This document shows, in pieces, positions 32,950 through 33,717 of a stretch of 33,717 bases of DNA. A program made the position numbers and the translations under genes. The notes under the pieces were generated by a model that worked only from the letters and a program-made list of their open reading frames with translations, was not told the origin of the DNA and ran no database searches. Source of the DNA: Flavobacteriales bacterium (GTDB lineage Bacteria; Bacteroidota; Bacteroidia; Flavobacteriales; Flavobacteriaceae); contig SGZF01000010.1 in NCBI GenBank assembly GCA_004213645.1, positions 1-33,717 on the forward strand, written 5' to 3'. The first letter of the stretch is position 1. Each line of letters starts with the position of its first letter.

Positions 32950-32957
32950 TATATTTG
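32950..32957 (+). promoter_or_regulatory. Candidate -7 promoter element of the NIF3-family gene
   Basis: TATATTTG matches TAnnTTTG, 18 bases before the ATG at 32976. A TTTG lies 28 bases further upstream, which is too far for the usual spacing, so only the -7 box is supported. Confidence 0.45.
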
Positions 32958-32975
32958 TAATGAATCTATAGTTAT

Positions 32976-33717
32976 ATGAAAGTTAGTGAAATTGCTGAAA
33001 TTCTTGATAATTGGATGCCAAAATCAATAGCAGAAGATTTTGATAACGTTGGTTTACTAGTTGGAGATCCAGACAGTGAAGTGCAAAATATATTGATTAC
33101 TCTCGATACTACTTTTAATGTAGTTAATGAGGCCATAGAAAAGGGTTGCAATTTTATAGTAAGCTACCATCCAATTATTTTTAATGATTTAAAAAAAATT
33201 ACATATAATTCTGGATACGTTCAAAAATCTATAATTAAAGCATTAAAAAATAATATTTCAATTTATTCTATTCATACATCACTAGATAATCATCCAGAAG
33301 GAATTAGTTATTTTTTGTCAAAAAAAATAGGCTTAAATAATTTATCTGTTTTGATTCCAAAAGCAGATAAAAATGCAGAATTGAATCTAGGTATAGGAAT
33401 TATAGGTGAATTAGAAGAACCTTTAAGTGAAGATGTTTTTTTTGATTTATTAAAGGAAAAATTGAATTTAAGATACCTAAGACATTCTGAAAAGATAAAT
33501 AAAAAAATATCTAAAATCTCAATTGTTGTTGGATCTGGAAGTTTTGCAATTAAAAACTCTATTGATTCAAATGTAGATGCATTTATTACCTCCGATTTAA
33601 AGTATCATAACTTTTTTGAGCCTGATAATAATCTCGTACTAGTTGATATTGGTCATTATGAGAGTGAAAACCACATAAAATTGATAATTAAGGAATTTCT
33701 TAATAAAAAATTACCTA
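32976..33717 (+). CDS. NIF3/DUF34 family dinuclear metal-centre protein (cut by window edge)
   Basis: The frame is open to the window end, giving 247 codons without a stop. The start MKVSEIAEILDNWMPKSIAEDFDNVGLLVGDP is the family's N-terminus. NFIVSYHPIIF contains the metal-ligand His, and SIHTSLDNHPEG carries the next His/Asp pair. The insertion domain begins after about residue 120. AFITSDLKYH and VDIGHYESE supply the distal ligands. Family members often appear as 'GTP cyclohydrolase I type 2' in databases, but the true reaction is unsettled. It follows lpxK divergently. Confidence 0.93.
   Translation, partial: MKVSEIAEILDNWMPKSIAEDFDNVGLLVGDPDSEVQNILITLDTTFNVVNEAIEKGCNFIVSYHPIIFNDLKKITYNSGYVQKSIIKALKNNISIYSIHTSLDNHPEGISYFLSKKIGLNNLSVLIPKADKNAELNLGIGIIGELEEPLSEDVFFDLLKEKLNLRYLRHSEKINKKISKISIVVGSGSFAIKNSIDSNVDAFITSDLKYHNFFEPDNNLVLVDIGHYESENHIKLIIKEFLNKKLP

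Noticed and set aside
1-33717. CRISPR arrays, insertion sequences, prophage or defence systems
   Set aside because: I saw no repeated spacer structure, transposase, integrase or defence-type domains; all genes are core metabolism, envelope or repair.

Overview
The window looks like an AT-rich, tightly packed chromosome segment from a Bacteroidota bacterium, most likely a marine, streamlined flavobacterium. I infer this from several features. Promoter -7 boxes read TAnnTTTG, several paired with a -33 TTTG. Shine-Dalgarno sequences are absent. A DAHP synthase is fused to chorismate mutase. A Na+-NQR operon and a K+-dependent membrane pyrophosphatase are present, and lipid A genes (waaA, lpxK) show a Gram-negative envelope. 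Nothing indicates mobile elements, CRISPR arrays, rRNA or long non-coding stretches. Species-level placement is not possible from the sequence alone.

Layout. 1-2653: the start of a Na+-pumping NADH:quinone oxidoreductase operon on the minus strand (nqrA, nqrB, start of nqrC). 2736-4361: pruA on the plus strand. 4358-9791: a minus-strand aromatic amino acid operon, pheA-tyrA-DAHPS/chorismate mutase-aspC-rsmG-peptidyl-prolyl isomerase lipoprotein. It is preceded by a complete transcription attenuator whose 19-residue leader peptide has eight Phe/Tyr codons in nine. 9801-13856: a minus-strand methionine/SAM operon, metK-metY-metX-osmC-like, behind a SAM-II type riboswitch. 13904-16698: deoxynucleoside kinase and hppA. 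16695-17672: pdhB. 17775-20585: a plus-strand operon of bifunctional nuclease, thyA, folA and fabD. 20588-23027: an exported amidohydrolase and a DegT-family sugar aminotransferase, minus strand. 23069-26993: waaA, an alkaline phosphatase and an N-acyl-D-amino-acid deacylase-like lipoprotein. 27008-27089: tRNA-Leu(UAG). 27134-28507: an M20 dipeptidase. 28504-29533: ruvC and a TonB-C-terminal-like lipoprotein. 29568-30976: a small Cys-rich membrane protein coupled to a non-canonical Nramp-family transporter. 30993-32932: lipA and lpxK, convergent. 32976-33717: a NIF3/DUF34 gene running off the end.

How it fits together. Two adjacent amino acid operons are controlled by RNA in different ways: SAM sensing for metK-metY-metX, and ribosome stalling on Phe/Tyr codons for pheA-tyrA-DAHPS/CM-aspC. 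The attenuator's hairpin is the only classical intrinsic terminator I could find in the window. Because no other terminator is visible after the met operon, it may also end that operon. The most interesting unexplained items are the attenuator with a leader peptide that may be read from a nearly leaderless transcript, the 65-residue Cys-rich membrane protein (whose layout resembles the NQR maturation factor NqrM), and four convergent gene pairs that share one TTAA as both stop codons.
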